A stretch of 64,000 bases of DNA from Datura wrightii (GCA_035772735.1 JASDFA010000008.1:6864501-6928500), one strand, 5' to 3'; counted from the first letter of the stretch, positions 34,491-46,800 are shown. Translations and numbers: made by a program. Notes: generated by a model from the letters alone, not told the origin.

Positions 34491-35628
34491 AGTGCATAGA
34501 ACCTATTCTAGCATTGTCCGCCCGCTGGACTAAAAAAGGCACCCTGCCGAGATGGGAAAGCGGCTGGAGCTGCTGATGTGATGGCTGGGGCACGACCTCT
34601 ACCATCCCCTTACTAGCTAATTATCCCTACGAATGTTCCCGGGCTTCCCACACCCGAAGCAAGCATTTGAGCCGAGCAGACTGAGAAAGTGCTCTCTACT
34701 GTCATGCTCCTTTGACTTCTAGAACCTGACATCCTGCTCCTCTAATCACCCTGAGGTCTGGATGGAACACTAGCTGGTGATGGGGCTAGGGCTGATGACC
34801 CTTGATGGGATGGAGGGCGATGTCCATCACCGGATCTCTATTGGAACTGTCCATCGCTCCCTGTGCTAGCCCTCTTGGCCTCTCTCTCCTTCCCCTTCAT
34901 CTTCTTTGCCTCTATCTGCTAGGCATATATGATCAATCAAGATATATCTATATCATTGATCATCATGGAAGTCCTGCACTCCTTGACCAATAAATATGCC
35001 ACCGCATTCACAAACCTGCTCATATAAGCCCTTGGATCGGCCATCATCTCTGGTGCATACTTCGACAACCGGGTAAACTTCAAGGAATAATCCTGGAAAA
35101 TCATGTTTTCTAGCTTCAGATTGACACACTTAGTTGGCCTTGCCTCCCTCAACTCTTGAGGAAAGAATCTGTTCAAGAAAGCAGTAACAAACTCATCCTA
35201 ACCAATGGTAAACGCACCAATTCTCCTTCTCTCCTTCCACTGTCGAAACCATATATGAGCAAACCCCTTCAGATGATAGGAGGCTAAGTCTGCACCCTCC
35301 TCTCTAGTCACCCCCATAATTTGGGTGATCTTTTGAACCTCCTCTATGAATTCATGTAGATCCTCATCCACCTTTAACCCAAGAAACTCAAGTGGGTCAT
35401 CCTGAGGAAGTCTCGCACCTTAGGTGTTGCCGTATTCTCATTCTGGTGGACATGGGCCACTGCTTGCTGGTTGACCTGGGCTATCATATCTTGAGCCAAC
35501 ATCTGAAAAGTGGCCCTGAACTCAGCATGAGTAACCTGCTCTAATAAAGGATCAGCTGGAGCTGGTGGGGCTGGCTGATACCCATCTCTATTGACATTTC
35601 TTCTTCCATTTACTCGGCATGGAGGCAT
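34491..35628 (-). pseudogene. gag of TEK-B
   Basis: Tekay/Del-type capsid. It starts at ATG 35628 (MPPCRVNGRRNVNRD) behind the 5' LTR and primer site. Blocks follow: QMLAQDMIAQVNQQ, then KITQIMGVTREEGADLASYH (about 35285-35345), FLNRFFPQELREARPTKCVN (35105-35185), RLSKYAPEMMADPRAYMSRF (35015-35075) and VKECRTSMMIND (34950-34985). The C-terminal part is frameshifted, with no clean CCHC knuckle. It ends at NRFYALL and is split there by TEK-A; protease continues at 13125 on the other side. Confidence 0.85.
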
Positions 35629-35797
35629 ACTTCTATAGGTGCATATAGCATGAGTTAGAGGAGTAAAGAGATGTACGTTATCACACAACATAGACCATGA
35701 AGGAAAGAAAATTTCCTAAAAGGTCTCATAGCCTCTTCTCCATGAGTGTGGCATGCTTCACACCCATGGAAAAGACTCTACCTAGGATACACCTAAA

Positions 35798-35816
35798 CCT
35801 TTATTCTAACACCAAG
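35798..35816 (-). other. Degenerate tRNA-Met primer binding site of TEK-B
   Basis: On the minus strand TTGGTGTTAGAATAAAGG follows the LTR end; the normal form is TTGGTATCAGAGC, seen at 45770 in TEK-H. Confidence 0.6.
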
Positions 35817-35818
35817 TT

Positions 35819-38080
35819 TGTCATGAGCCAAGTTAGGACCCCGGATTGAGACACGGGATCTAGAACCACGAATGCTCCAAGCTAACCCATGGCACATACA
35901 TAGCATTATTAAGAGCATTACAAAGTGGAAAATAAAGCATGATAGTTATATAAGGAAAAGACTAGGCAACATAAAGTCATAAGCTTTAACACGTGTCAAC
36001 AACGCTGAACTGTCTATACATGGTTGTCTGAAAATCCTCTACTACTATGATGAGCTGATGGGACAACACCCCGAACAAGCTCACTAAGTCATGAACTATA
36101 AGCCATAGACATAAAGAATAAACTGCTAAATGTCCTCATAATATGAGGACTTACCAAGACTGGGAAAGAGTTGGACTGATCGGGAGCAAGCTAGCGACGG
36201 GACTGAGTTGGATCACCCGAACCTATATCATGAGACGATACAACATAGATTATGCAGTTAGTACATGGAATGTACTGAGTATGTAGATAAAGTAAAACAT
36301 GCTAATAAAATGATAGTATGAAATCATGAATATAAAGCATAATAGATCATGAGAGTAAGGGCAACATGCTAAAAGCCATAGTTTTGAAATATACAAAATC
36401 ATAAGCTATTTGTCATAAACTGAACATAATGACCCAAGGTTTAGAAATAAAAATCATATAGCATAATATACTTTAAAACATAAGTGAAAACTTATAAACT
36501 GATCAATGGGACAAATATGCTATAAAACATAATATTGTAATGCATGAACATGAGTAACTAAAAACATGAGGAGTAATGGGAGGCTTCATTATAACTGACA
36601 CCATGATAGATCTTACATGATGCCCCAACTATCTCGCTCAAGTGGGCAGAGCCTTCTCAAGCTAGCCAAGGCTAGGAACGATTAAGGCATGATATCACTC
36701 GTGAACCCCCGTATGGTTTGAACATGAATATACCTACGGTAGCACGTAGTTCTGAGACTCAGGGTTTGCCTGAACCCCTAACATACTCGGTGCTAGACAC
36801 TACTCCCAAAAACATGCATATGACTCATAATTATTATTATGATAGCATACCTGAACTTGCATGGGTTAGATGAAATATGAAATCATAATCATAATCATAA
36901 TCATAATCGTATTTAACATGTGGGAAATATTCATGAAGGGTGCCATAAAGTTGTGATACTTGAACTTGAATTTTCATGAAATAGTAATACATGCTTGAAT
37001 AAAACTTCATAACTTTGAAATCATGAATCATAAGTTAAGAGTTCACAAATATCCATGCATACTTGATATTTCATCATACTTGAAATCACGGACACATAAG
37101 CTTGAAAGGGCATAATCTTTATAAATTTGAAATCATGTATTAGGAAGTAAATTGAGGGTTAAATCTTCCATAATAGACATAGAACATCAATTGAAACATG
37201 AGGGGATTAAACCCATAGAGATAGCATAAAAGATTCCATGAAAATTGGGTAAAACCCTAGATTTTTAACTTGACATACTTAGAGACTTGAAATCATAGAA
37301 TTGGGATGAAATTGGGATGAGGGTGGAATAATTTCCCCCATTCATAACCCTATATACATGGTAATTGACTTCTTAACATGTCTTGAAAAACCAAGAAGAT
37401 TGGAAGAGATTTGATTAAGAACCCTAGCCTTGATCTTGAGAGAGGATTTCAATTCTGTTGTAGTTATGAGAGCATAAGGAGTTAGGCTAGGTTAAACCAC
37501 TTAAAACTCTCTTTAAGAAACCCAAAACAACATCACTTACGGGTTAAAAGCTTACAAATTTACAAAAATACCCCTGGGAACATGTAATTAAAAATCTTAA
37601 TGCCAAGTACTATGAGTAGTACTTCCAAACGCCTCGTGGTTTCCTTCTGTTGTTTTTGGGTCAAATTTCTAGTTCTCCAATCATGGGCATCACCACGACT
37701 CATCATTTCCTAAAACGAATCATACCTTGACTCATGTTTAGGGGTCCCATCTTCTGCAGTTTCACCCCACGACTGTCTACAATGACTCATTGTTTCCTAC
37801 AACGAGTCGTACCATGACTCATGACATCGGAACTTCCCTCAATAGACGCAAACTATGACTGCCTTACATTACTCGTTGACTCGTTACTGCCTCCTACAAC
37901 TCATACCATGATCTTTCATTACTAGTCTAGGGAGAACTGTTGCATACCACGATTGCTCCAACGACCTGTGACATCAAACAACGACTTGTACAATGAGTCG
38001 TGCTGAGAAAAATTATAGATTTTTCTATTGATCAGATTCCAAATCCCAAGCCTAATCTTAGGGAACTTTGGGGTATTACA
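35819..38080 (-). repeat. 5' LTR of TEK-B
   Basis: On the minus strand it runs TGTAATACCCCAAAGTTCCC to GGCTCATGACA. Word-rich block at 37600-38010. A CATAAT microsatellite lies at 36881-36909. Confidence 0.82.
36881..36909. repeat. CATAAT microsatellite
   Basis: Four to five tandem copies of a 6-bp unit inside the TEK-B LTR. Confidence 0.85.
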
Positions 38081-38259
38081 CTTAGTCTCTACTCCTATCG
38101 GTGAGTCAGTTATAACACGGCGAGTATACAGAAATTTCCCTATCACAGTTCTTCAAAATGCCACCTCAGTTAACTTGGTAGAGTTAGACATGATCGACTT
38201 TGATGTTATCTTCGGTGTGAATTGGTTGTATATTTGTTATTCTTCCAATAATTGTAGAA
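38081..38259 (+). pseudogene. TEK-E scrap: retropepsin end of a Tekay-type element
   Basis: The plus-strand reading gives STPIGESVITRRVYRNFPI and LVELDMIDFDVIFGVNWL, the C-terminal protease block of a Tekay/Del polyprotein (compare 51030-51180). TEK-B is inserted on its left and TEK-F on its right. The rest of its host is outside the window or lost. Confidence 0.75.
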
Positions 38260-40757
38260 TGTAACACCCCAAAATTTCCTAAGGTTAGATCCTATACATA
38301 AAGTAGGAAACCAAAATAACCAAACAAAATCCTACGGTATGAGTCATACCACAACAGATCATGACTTGACCTATGGGGAACAACAGATTTTTCAAGTTTT
38401 TAGATACCATAAGCCAAGGTATGACTCATGGTATGGTAGTACGATTCATAGTATGGGATCGTGAGATGAGGTTCAAAGAAGTATTTAGGATTTGTCAGAG
38501 GCCACGAGTCTCAGTACAACTCATAGTGAGGTGGTCACCATTCTAAGTATGTGGATAGACTCAAACCCAATGAATTTTATGGAAACAACATGTTAAGATC
38601 AATTCTTAAGTTTGGGAGGTTCTTTAGATACAAATTAAGGTCATAGGGGCTCTAGCATAAAGTTGAGCTGAGAGCTTTCCTATCGATTGAGTTTTTAATA
38701 TAAGATTTATAAGGGTTGACTTTAAATGACCATAACTCCCATTTTACAAAGTTTTTTTGGGTGATCAATCACATCAAAATTAATCTCTTTGAGTCCTCTT
38801 TCCAACACATCTAAACTTGTATCAATTAGAGTTTTGAGTAGAAAGTTATAGCCAGTTTAGTGAAGTACTGTCTAGTTTGATGGACAGGACCAGCACTGTC
38901 ACCACGAGTCATGGTATGACTAATGGTATCTAGGTATGGTTCGTACCAAGGACCCGTGATAAGAATTCTTGCAAGCTATTAAGCCACCCAGAAGTCATGG
39001 ACTGCACACCACGACCCGTGGTATGTTACCACGAGTCATGATACGACCCGTTACAACTGGCAGGGCGATTTTTCAGCTTATTTTCATAAGGGCCTCCTAT
39101 TAATTTCCTATGATTCTAACTCCTAAACTACCTTGTTTTGGGTAAATTAGCAAGGATTAAGGGGAGCTAATCAATTCTTCTCCTCATTTCTCATATAATT
39201 TCTTAAGAACATAACGTAAAAGCTCAGGAACTCTCCCAAGCAAGAACTAGGGTTCTTCCTACAACTTCATAAATTCAAGCTTCTTCTCAAGGGTTTTCTT
39301 CTACATGTATGTGGGACTTAAAAAAGGGTTTCCTTTCTCCCCTGTGTTCCAATATTTTCAGTAAACCCTAGCTTTGAATATTTATAGAAATCATGACTTA
39401 GTGTGTTCTTCTAATTATTGAATTTCCCTATTTTCTAGAAATCATGAATTAGTGTGTTCTTCTAATTATCGAATTTCCCTATCTTCTAAATGTTTTAAAG
39501 CTTCCATACTATTATTATCTAAAATTCATGTTTTGGTTTCATTTCTATTGTATGCTTTCCTATCCCTGATCTTTAGCATGATTTTTGAATAAAACTTGCA
39601 TAATTTAGAATCCGGTCAGACATGTTGTATTATCATGATTCTATCACTTGAGTATGAATTTTAGAATAAATTTTTTAAATAAAAATAAATACTTTCATAT
39701 TTTAAGTATGCTCACTATCTTCAGAAATATCACTTATTAGTTATCAATATTTCTCCTATTAGTTTATCAGGTCCATTAGACTATTAGGACACTTAAAGAT
39801 AAATAGTTTTGACTTAGTCTTAGGACACCAGGCATGAGCTAATCAACATAGTGTATATATATAAATATTATGTCTTCAGTTGGGAGTAGTATTTAGCATC
39901 GAGCGGTCTGGGGTTCCAGCGCACCCGGTTTCCAAAACTATGTGCTGTTGTAGGTTTTAGCCCGAATGGCTTTTTCAGTTAATGATCACACGGTCCAATC
40001 ACTATACCCTGGAAATAAATAATGGGCCCTCTCAATGGGGAGTAAATATTGAACTCCATCTTTAGCTCACGCACATGTAGGTTAACAGACTCTCCCACAG
40101 TACAGTTACAGTCTTCAGGTTAGTCTCATTTCTCAGTCCTCAGTATAGGTGCATGACCCTTAAAATAGATTTACTAGCATTTACAATATTTAAAGACTTC
40201 CATACTACCTTTGGTATTTATGCATTCAAATAGGATCATTGTATCTCATTTATATTGTCAGATTTTATTTGCATGCATATTATTTCAGTTGCGTATCTCA
40301 CATGCTTAATACATTCAAAGCACTGACCACATACTCTCTATATGTTATATCATTTTATACTATAGTCTCAAGTACCTAGACTCAACAACACAGTTAGTCT
40401 TCTTCCGGTGATATATATCAGACCAACAGTGGTGAGTTCTCATCTTTCGAGGGATTGAGTCTCTTTACTTCAGTTATTGTCATTTTCAATTTTCAGACTT
40501 TAGAGTTAGCTAGGGGCTTGTCCCAGCAGCTCATCAGTTTTAGAAGGCTTTCAGATAGAGAGTATTAGTTTCAACTTTAATTCTCAATTTTGTTTGAAAT
40601 AGCTTACAACAACATGTTTTTATTTTCAAATAGCTTCTGCCTAAGCTTTCTTATAAATTGCAGTATGTTAGAAATGTGCTATGTTATAGGTTAGCTTGGA
40701 GCCACTTGTGGCTCTAGGCACCGTGTCGCATCCAGGGTGTAGACTCGGGTCGTGACA
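38260..40757 (+). repeat. 5' LTR of TEK-F
   Basis: TGTAACACCCCAAAATTTCC to GACTCGGGTCGTGACA, 2498 bp. Word-rich blocks at 38330-38560 and 38890-39060. A degenerate primer site TTTGTATTAGAGAATCAGG follows at 40761. Confidence 0.82.
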
Positions 40758-40971
40758 AACTTTGTATTAGAGAATCAGGTTTGGAGGGTCCTAGGGTGCC
40801 TAAGAGCTACATCAAGTGGAGTCATTTCCATGGGTGTGAACTGCACCACAGTTATGAGGGGGAGGCTACTAGGCGTTATTAGAAAAATTCCTTTTTCTTC
40901 ATGTTCTTATCGTGCGTAGAATATAAAACTCTAAAATATCCTTCTAACTCGTGCTCTACCATTTTCAATGA

Positions 40972-41795
40972 CAATGCCTCCCAAAAGAGTAAAAGTAAGG
41001 AGGAACAGAAACACTAACCAGCAAGCCCCACCAGCTCCAGCAGCCCCTCAGAATTATTAGGTGATGCATGCTAAGTTCTGGGCTTCTATTCAGATGCTCG
41101 CCCAAGCTCTGACCACTCAGGTTAACCAGTAGGTTGTCGCACCTGCCAACATGAATGGTCCTATAGATGATACTAGAGTTCTGGGCTTTACTCAGATGAA
41201 TCCCCCAGAGTTTCATGGATATAAGGTATATAAGCACCTATAGGACTTTATTGACGAGGTTTAGAAGATTACCCAAATCATGGGTGTTACCTCCGTTGAA
41301 AGTGTAGACTTGGCTGCTTATCAGCTGAAAGGAGTGGCTCAGATATGGTATAGACAATGGAAAGACGGAAGCGGGGTGCTGCAGGTTTGGTGGAGCAGAA
41401 CAAGTTCGTGATTGTGCTTTTAGACAGGTTCTTTCCCCGAAAGTTGAGGGAAGCTTAGGTGGAGGAGTTCGTCAATCTAAAGCAGAACAACATGACTGTT
41501 AAGGAGCATGCCCTAAAATTCACTCAGCTATCCAAGTATGCTCCATATATGGTGGTTGAACCCAGGGTTCGAATGAGTATGTTCGTATTAGGAGTTTCAA
41601 ATCTGGTGGTCAAGGAGTGCAGGACTGCCATGCTCATCAGGGACCTAGATAATTCCAAGCTTATGATCCATGCTCAGCAAATTGAGGAGAAAAATTTGAA
41701 AGAAAAGGAGAGGAAGAGAAAGCGGGCTAGAATAGGACATTTTGACTATTTACAGCAAAGATCGGGTAGGGGTAATCTCTCACAGAAGCTATAGT
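40972..41795 (+). pseudogene. gag of TEK-F
   Basis: Starts with a MPPKRVKVRRNRNTNQQ reading at about 40972. Blocks follow: QMLAQALTTQVNQ, then QMNPPEFHGYKVYKHL (about 41190-41240), KITQIMGVTSVESVDLAAYQ (41270-41325), frameshift near 41385, and EFVNLKQNNMTVKEHALKF with SKYAPYMVVEPRVRMSMF (41464-41590). The basic tail EKNLKEKERKRKRAR closes the open part. Stops near 41060, 41130, 41240 and 41263. TEK-B gag and TEK-H gag are its close relatives here. Confidence 0.8.
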
Positions 41796-42715
41796 AGAGA
41801 GCTCCATCACCTTCTTTATCTAGTGCTCCTCCTCCTAGTATGATCGAAAAGATACGGTATCAGGCTCTCAGTCTCAAAGTTATGTTTCCAGCAACTGCAC
41901 TTTTCCAACATATCCAAAATATGGTAAGAACTATCCTTGAGAGTGCCTTTTAGGCAAGAAGGGTGCTTTGATTGTGGCCAGCTGGGTCACAGGTTGAAGG
42001 ATTGCCCGTCAGCCAAATGAGGCAAGGTCCAATCCACCACATCAGCCACTCCAACAAGTCGCCCACCTCAGTAGGGTACTACTTTAGGTGCAGATAGTGG
42101 TCAGTGCTAGAACTGCTTTTAGGCCCTATCTTCACGTTAGGACCATGAGAATTCACCTGACGTAGTCATTGGTATGTTACGTCTCTTCCATATTAATGTC
42201 TACACTTTACTAGATCCAGGAACCATACTTTCTTTCATGACTCCTCACATTGCATTTTAGTTTGATATTGGTCCAAAAATTATATCATAAGCCTTTCCAA
42301 TTGGTGAGTCAGTGATAGCTAGTTGGGTTTATAGAAACTTCTAGGTCACAGTTTTACAGAAAGTCACCACAGTTGATCTAGTAGAGTTAGATATGATCGA
42401 TTTTGACCTCATTCTTGGTATGAACTGGTTACATTGTTGTTATGCCTCAGTTGATTGCAAAACCAAGATCGTTAAGTTCTAATAACCTAATGAACCAGTC
42501 CTAGAGTGGAAGGTGGTACTTCAACGCCTAAGGGTCGGCTTATCTCTTACCTTAAGGCTAGGAAAATGATGTCCAAGTGATACATCTATCATCTAGTTTG
42601 GGTCCAGGATCTTAGTTTTGAAACCACAACTCTTCAGTCAGTTCCAGTCATAAATAAGTTCCCAGATGTGTTTTCCCAAAGATCTTTTTAGAGTCCCTCC
42701 CGAGTGGAAAATCTA
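41796..42715 (+). pseudogene. Zinc-knuckle, protease and PR-RT linker remnants of TEK-F
   Basis: Readable only in pieces: a knuckle-like CGQLGH-related stretch near 41960-42010, protease with LLDPGT-like sequence at about 42205 and LVELDMIDFDLILGMNWL-like sequence at about 42380-42430, then SYLKARKMMSK (42545) and a HLVWVQD linker. Many stops and frameshifts. No RT motif is reached before the break near 42715. Confidence 0.7.
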
Positions 42716-43173
42716 CTTCACTTTCTCCATAGGGATAATATCATCGTATATCTAGCCAATCAAGTGAATTGTAGGCTATACCCATGGACATTGATAATGC
42801 CCTTCTTAAACTTAGTAGTCATCAAAAAGCTCTCTTCTTCTGATAGAAATCTTTCCATGAACACTTCTTCCAATTCATCGCAAGTAGGAGCTGGAGAAGT
42901 AGAAGAATGCTCACTCTCACATATCTCAAACCAACTATGAGTTGCACCCTTCAACGTATATGCAACAAATTCAACTTCTAAGTAGTCGACATCCATATCC
43001 CTGAAAGCCTTGAAATTCCTATCCGTAAAGTATTGGGGATCATCCTCCGCACCTGAACCACGGAATTTAGACAGATTCAAGTTCCAAAAGGGTTTAATCC
43101 TTCCTCCTACCATTGCAAACACAACTCTAAAATTTGCACACTGATGTTGGGATGCCACCAAATTCATAATCAT
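42716..43173 (-). pseudogene. gag fragment of another Ty3/gypsy family
   Basis: A 137-codon minus-strand frame. It resembles a retrotransposon gag domain: IKPFWNLNLSKFRGSGAEDD, then an ATHSWFEICESEHSS block and LEEVFMERFLSEE. Wording differs from the Tekay and Athila gags here, so it comes from a third gypsy family. The N-terminal side (43174-43300) is frameshifted. Neither LTR nor pol can be assigned. Confidence 0.65.
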
Positions 43174-43300
43174 CTAAATGACCCATTGTATTAACATAAT
43201 ATCAGCAACACCTCCGTCGGAACAAAAGGAATATGTGGAACCTGTGGTGCACTTGGTTTCCAATACTAGTCCAAACCTCAACATTAGTGGCTACTATAGT

Positions 43301-44106
43301 AGGGTCAACGAATATAGTTGGATGCCTACCTTACACTACAACAGAAGCATTGGTGCTAACCATGTTAATGATTCCAATGCGTGTCAACACCATTTTTTAT
43401 GAGGCATAAATAGAGAACATATTAGAGTGTCCTAAGAGAAGGTCTATAGCACCATCTAGAATTAAGAAGAATCAGAAACATATATAAATGTCCTGAGAGT
43501 CCTTCTTTCATGTAGCTAATCAGATTGCAAGGGAAAGACTCAATTAGGCACAAACCCACAGGCACTCCTAAGACATTTCTAAACCTAAAGATTTGAAACT
43601 AAGCTTGAAAAACCCCAAACTTGACCCTAGTGCAATAGGTGTTCGATGCTAGGAACCACATCGGAAACACCTTACAGATATGATAGCTCATATGGTTGCC
43701 CCATTGATATTACTTTCAACTATGGATTTTAAATCAATACAATTTGAATTAATGAAATAAGAATTGCATAAAAACTGTGATACTCTATCTAGCAGCTAAT
43801 CAAAGTAGCGTGCCTCAATAAGTCAAGAAATGACTTTACGATAGTACCATTATACAACATCTATCTATGGAACTTCTATGAAAAAAATAACTGACTAGAG
43901 ATGAAGCTCCAAAATCTAATAAATAAATAAATAATGATAATGGAGCCCCAAAAGCAAGAATTTATGCTTACAAAAATCTGTGTGAATAGAAAATTCCTCC
44001 AAAGAGATATTATCCAATGGAACCTATTCCTCTCCTATACCTAACCTTAAAAATAACAATGATATGCCTGAATATTGGATACTCAATGAGTGTCTTGAGG
44101 AAAAAG
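43301..44106. other. Unassigned AT-rich stretch
   Basis: No LTR ends, no ORF with recognisable motifs and no match to other parts of the window that I could see. It may be the leader or LTR remnant of the gag fragment at 42716-43173. Ends AAAAG before the TEK-H LTR. Confidence 0.4.
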
Positions 44107-45766
44107 TGTAATCCCCCGAAAACTCAAAGATTAGACTCGGGATTTAAATCAGAGAAAAATTAGAAAAAAAATATCAGCACTAGGTCTCAGAATGAGTTGT
44201 TCTGTGACCCGTGGGGAGTGATCATGAGTCGTTCAGTTATTTGTGGTGAGGCCTATGCATTTAATTTGAAATCTGGAGAAAAGGGTGACCACGGGGGTGA
44301 CCACGGGGGTGACCACGAGTCGTGGTCAACACCATGAGTCGTGGTATGACCCGTGGTCCAGGATATTTGTAGGGCTGGAAAATTTTAGGTAGTGTACCCA
44401 ACGAGTCCTCACCACGAATCGTTTGTGACACCACGAGTCATGGTGTCACCCGTGGGGACTCCTGGAAGTTTTGGGGCAGTGTGGTCCACAAGAAGTGACC
44501 ATGAGTCGTGGTTACCAACCACAACTCATTAGGTCCCTCGTGGTGACCAGTAGTGTATTGCAGGCAGTGTACCTCACGAGTGTGACCACGAGTCATGGTC
44601 ACTGACCACGACTCTTTAGGTCACCCGTGAGGATTGACAAGCAGTTTTTCCCTGCGAGTTTTCAAGGGTCTTTCAGTAAATTCCTACCCTCCTAAACTTT
44701 AAGCTACATCATTTTAAAAAAATTAGACTTATTAGTGGGGTTAAAAAGTTTCTTTCCTCATTCCCCACTCAGATCTTCAGAAAAAAGATCGTAGAACTTC
44801 TCTTAGAGTTTTTCTAAGCAAGAGCTAGGGCAGTCTTTTCTCCTCTTTTTTCTCAGGGAATTCTTAGGGCTTTTTCACCAGGTATGTGTGAATTCAACAA
44901 GGGAATAGTTCGTTCCTTGTGTCCCCAAATTCCTTCCTATTTTTCTCCATTAGTTGTAGTGCTGAAATTTCTAAATGTCAAGAAATTGTTAGTTATACTT
45001 CATTTAAATCATGTGAAATATGGGTCCTACGGGTGGGGTGTATACATCGGACTCCACGTCTAGCTCACGTGGTTATATGTCGATTATAGAATCTCCCACT
45101 AGTCAGTATAGTCCAATTTTAGTTCAGTTCAATTTAGAACAGTAGTCCAGACTTAGAACATGTTTTGACCATCAGACAGGGTCTATCAGACCATCTCAGT
45201 TATTTTAGTTATTCAGTTCAATAGTTTTATTTAGTCACTGCATGTCTTTTCAGTTCAACATTTTCTTTTATTTATTCCATTGTGTTATGTTCCTTTCACT
45301 TACTTAGTACATTCAAAGTACTGACGCATACTTTTACGTTGTAGTTTTATGATACAGCTGCAGAATCTCAATCTTAGCTTCGTTAGTCGATCGCTCATCA
45401 AAGACCTCATCCTTACTAGTTGGTGAGTCCTCACCCTTCGAGGACGGAGATTTATTGTTTTAGTTATAATTTCATTTTGTCTATTTAGATTTGTAGTTAG
45501 TTGGGGGCTTGTCCCAGAAACTGATCGGTCATAGTGGCTTTTAGACTAAGATTGGTATTTCAGATTTGTAGTATTTTTCTAACATTTTCAAACACTATGA
45601 ACTAGCTTTATTTCTTTCAAGTATTTATATTTTTGCTTTAAAATTCCACTGTATGTATTTTTATATCACTCAGAATGCCTGTGTATGATAGACTAGAGGT
45701 TGACTTGGGGTCACTTGTGACTTTAAGTACCATGTTCCGTCCAGCGTGTAAACTCAGGGCATGACA
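44107..45766 (+). repeat. 5' LTR of TEK-H
   Basis: TGTAATCCCCCGAAAACTC to CAGGGCATGACA, 1660 bp. The U3 part (44190-44640) is packed with GTGACCACGAGTCGTGGTC-type words. It includes three tandem 12-bp GGTGACCACGGG units at 44283-44320. Confidence 0.85.
44283..44320. repeat. Tandem 12-bp repeat in TEK-H U3
   Basis: Three units of GGTGACCACGGG, the last running into GACCACGAGTCGTGGTC. Confidence 0.8.
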
Positions 45767-45769
45767 AAC

Positions 45770-45783
45770 TTGGTATCAGAGCA
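45770..45783 (+). other. tRNA-Met primer binding site of TEK-H
   Basis: TTGGTATCAGAGCA, four bases after the LTR end TGACA; the standard plant initiator-Met site. Confidence 0.88.
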
Positions 45784-45985
45784 CTAGGTTTAGAGTATCC
45801 TAGGATTTCTGGAAGCCGCATCAAGTAGAGTCCTTTTCATGGGTGTGAAGCATGTCACACTTATGACGGGGAGGCTACAAGACGTTATTAGGAAAACTCC
45901 CTTTTGTTCATACACCTTATCATGCGTTGAAGTTCAACTCCATAATTATTCACCTAACTCGTGCTCTACTTCGTTTCATTGAATC

Positions 45986-46289
45986 ATGCCTCCGCAACGC
46001 GGTAACAGAAGAAGGACCGGCAATGCTCAGTGTCCTGCCCCACCAGCCTCCGCAGCCCCTCAAGATGACTTAGTATCTACCGCAGAATTCAGGGAGGCTA
46101 TTTAGCTGCTCGCCCAAAGTGTGACCAACCAGGTGAACCAGCAGGTGGTTCCAATCAACAATAACGGTTCCGCAGCAACTGCCCGAGTGCGGGATTTCAC
46201 CCATATGAACCTTCTAGATTTTCATGGATCTAAGGTGGGAGAAAACCCATAGGGATTTATGGACGAGATTAACAAGATCACCCGAATTA
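45986..46289 (+). pseudogene. gag of TEK-H, N-terminal part
   Basis: ATG at 45986 (MPPQRGNRRRTGN). It continues through FREAI, LLAQSVTNQVNQQVVPINN and HMNLLDFHGSKVGENP to a KITRI-type block, with TAG/TAG-type stops near 46104 and 46251. The mitochondrial insert then interrupts the KITQIMGV motif; the reading resumes with GVSPSESADLDAYQLKG at 50010. Confidence 0.82.
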
Positions 46290-46402
46290 TCCGATCGAAG
46301 AAGGCCACAGGTGGAAGCAACCGATGCTTTGATCATTCAATTGACTCCTTGCTACCAGTATGTGATCACTGTCATGCTGGCAAAAAAAGGGGTTTCGATA
46401 CT

Positions 46403-46770
46403 CGAAAGCCCTAAGAAATGCATAGGAAAGAAGGTCATATTAACCTCGAAAAAATTGATCCAAAAATGGATTTGACCTAAAGTTTCAGGGTATGTCCGAC
46501 TAAAGATTTTACCTACCCAATAGTGAAATCCTACAAATAAAGAAAAAATGGCTCCCATAGAAAGTACATAATGGAAATGTGCAACCACATAATAAGTATC
46601 ATGTAGAGCAATGTCTAGCCCAGAATTAGCAAGAACTATTCCAGTGAGTCCTCCTATGGAGAACAAAAAGATGAAACCTACAACAAATAACATGGGGGTT
46701 TTGTATTGTATCGAACCCCCCCACATGGTAGCGATCCAACTAAAGATTTTGATCCAGTGGGGATAGCTCA
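46403..46770 (-). pseudogene. cox1: Internal fragment of mitochondrial cytochrome c oxidase subunit 1
   Basis: The minus-strand frame gives the core cox1 reading: IKIFSWIATMWGGSIQYKTP, then GLTGIVLANSGLDIALHDTY, the copper/heme-ligand segment VVAHFHYVLSMG, WVGKIFSRTYPETLGQIHFW and FFPMHFLGLS. In cox1 this covers part of the C-terminal half and stops before the usual LGLSGMPRR continuation. One base is missing just before IKIF (the AIPTG codons are out of frame). There are several unusual substitutions (FFEVNM and YWVGKIFS among them), so it is a decayed copy. It lies in opposite orientation to the atp1 piece 30 bp away. Confidence 0.92.
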
Positions 46771-46800
46771 TAATGACAAATCTGTTTGGAGACAGAGTTC

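Larger units (their letters stand above)
34491..38080 (-). mobile_element. TEK-B, Tekay/Del-type chromovirus, 5' half (rest at 11776-13125)
   Basis: Minus-strand element: 5' LTR 35819-38080, degenerate tRNA-Met primer site just inside it, gag 35628-34491. It is then interrupted by TEK-A and continues as protease and RT at 13125-11776, where ATH-2 interrupts it again. The 3' half is outside the window. On its right it abuts CTTAG of the TEK-E scrap. Confidence 0.82.
38260..42715 (+). mobile_element. TEK-F, Tekay/Del-type chromovirus, 3'-truncated
   Basis: 5' LTR, primer site, gag, protease and the first codons before RT (a FPDVF motif at about 42660, then a PPEWKIYF-like block). The sequence then changes at about 42715 to an unrelated minus-strand gag. 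The 3' half and 3' LTR are absent. Preceded by TAGAA as the left target copy. Confidence 0.75.

Noticed and set aside
36881..36909. CATAAT array as a functional repeat
   Set aside because: Short simple microsatellite inside an LTR; nothing suggests more than slippage.
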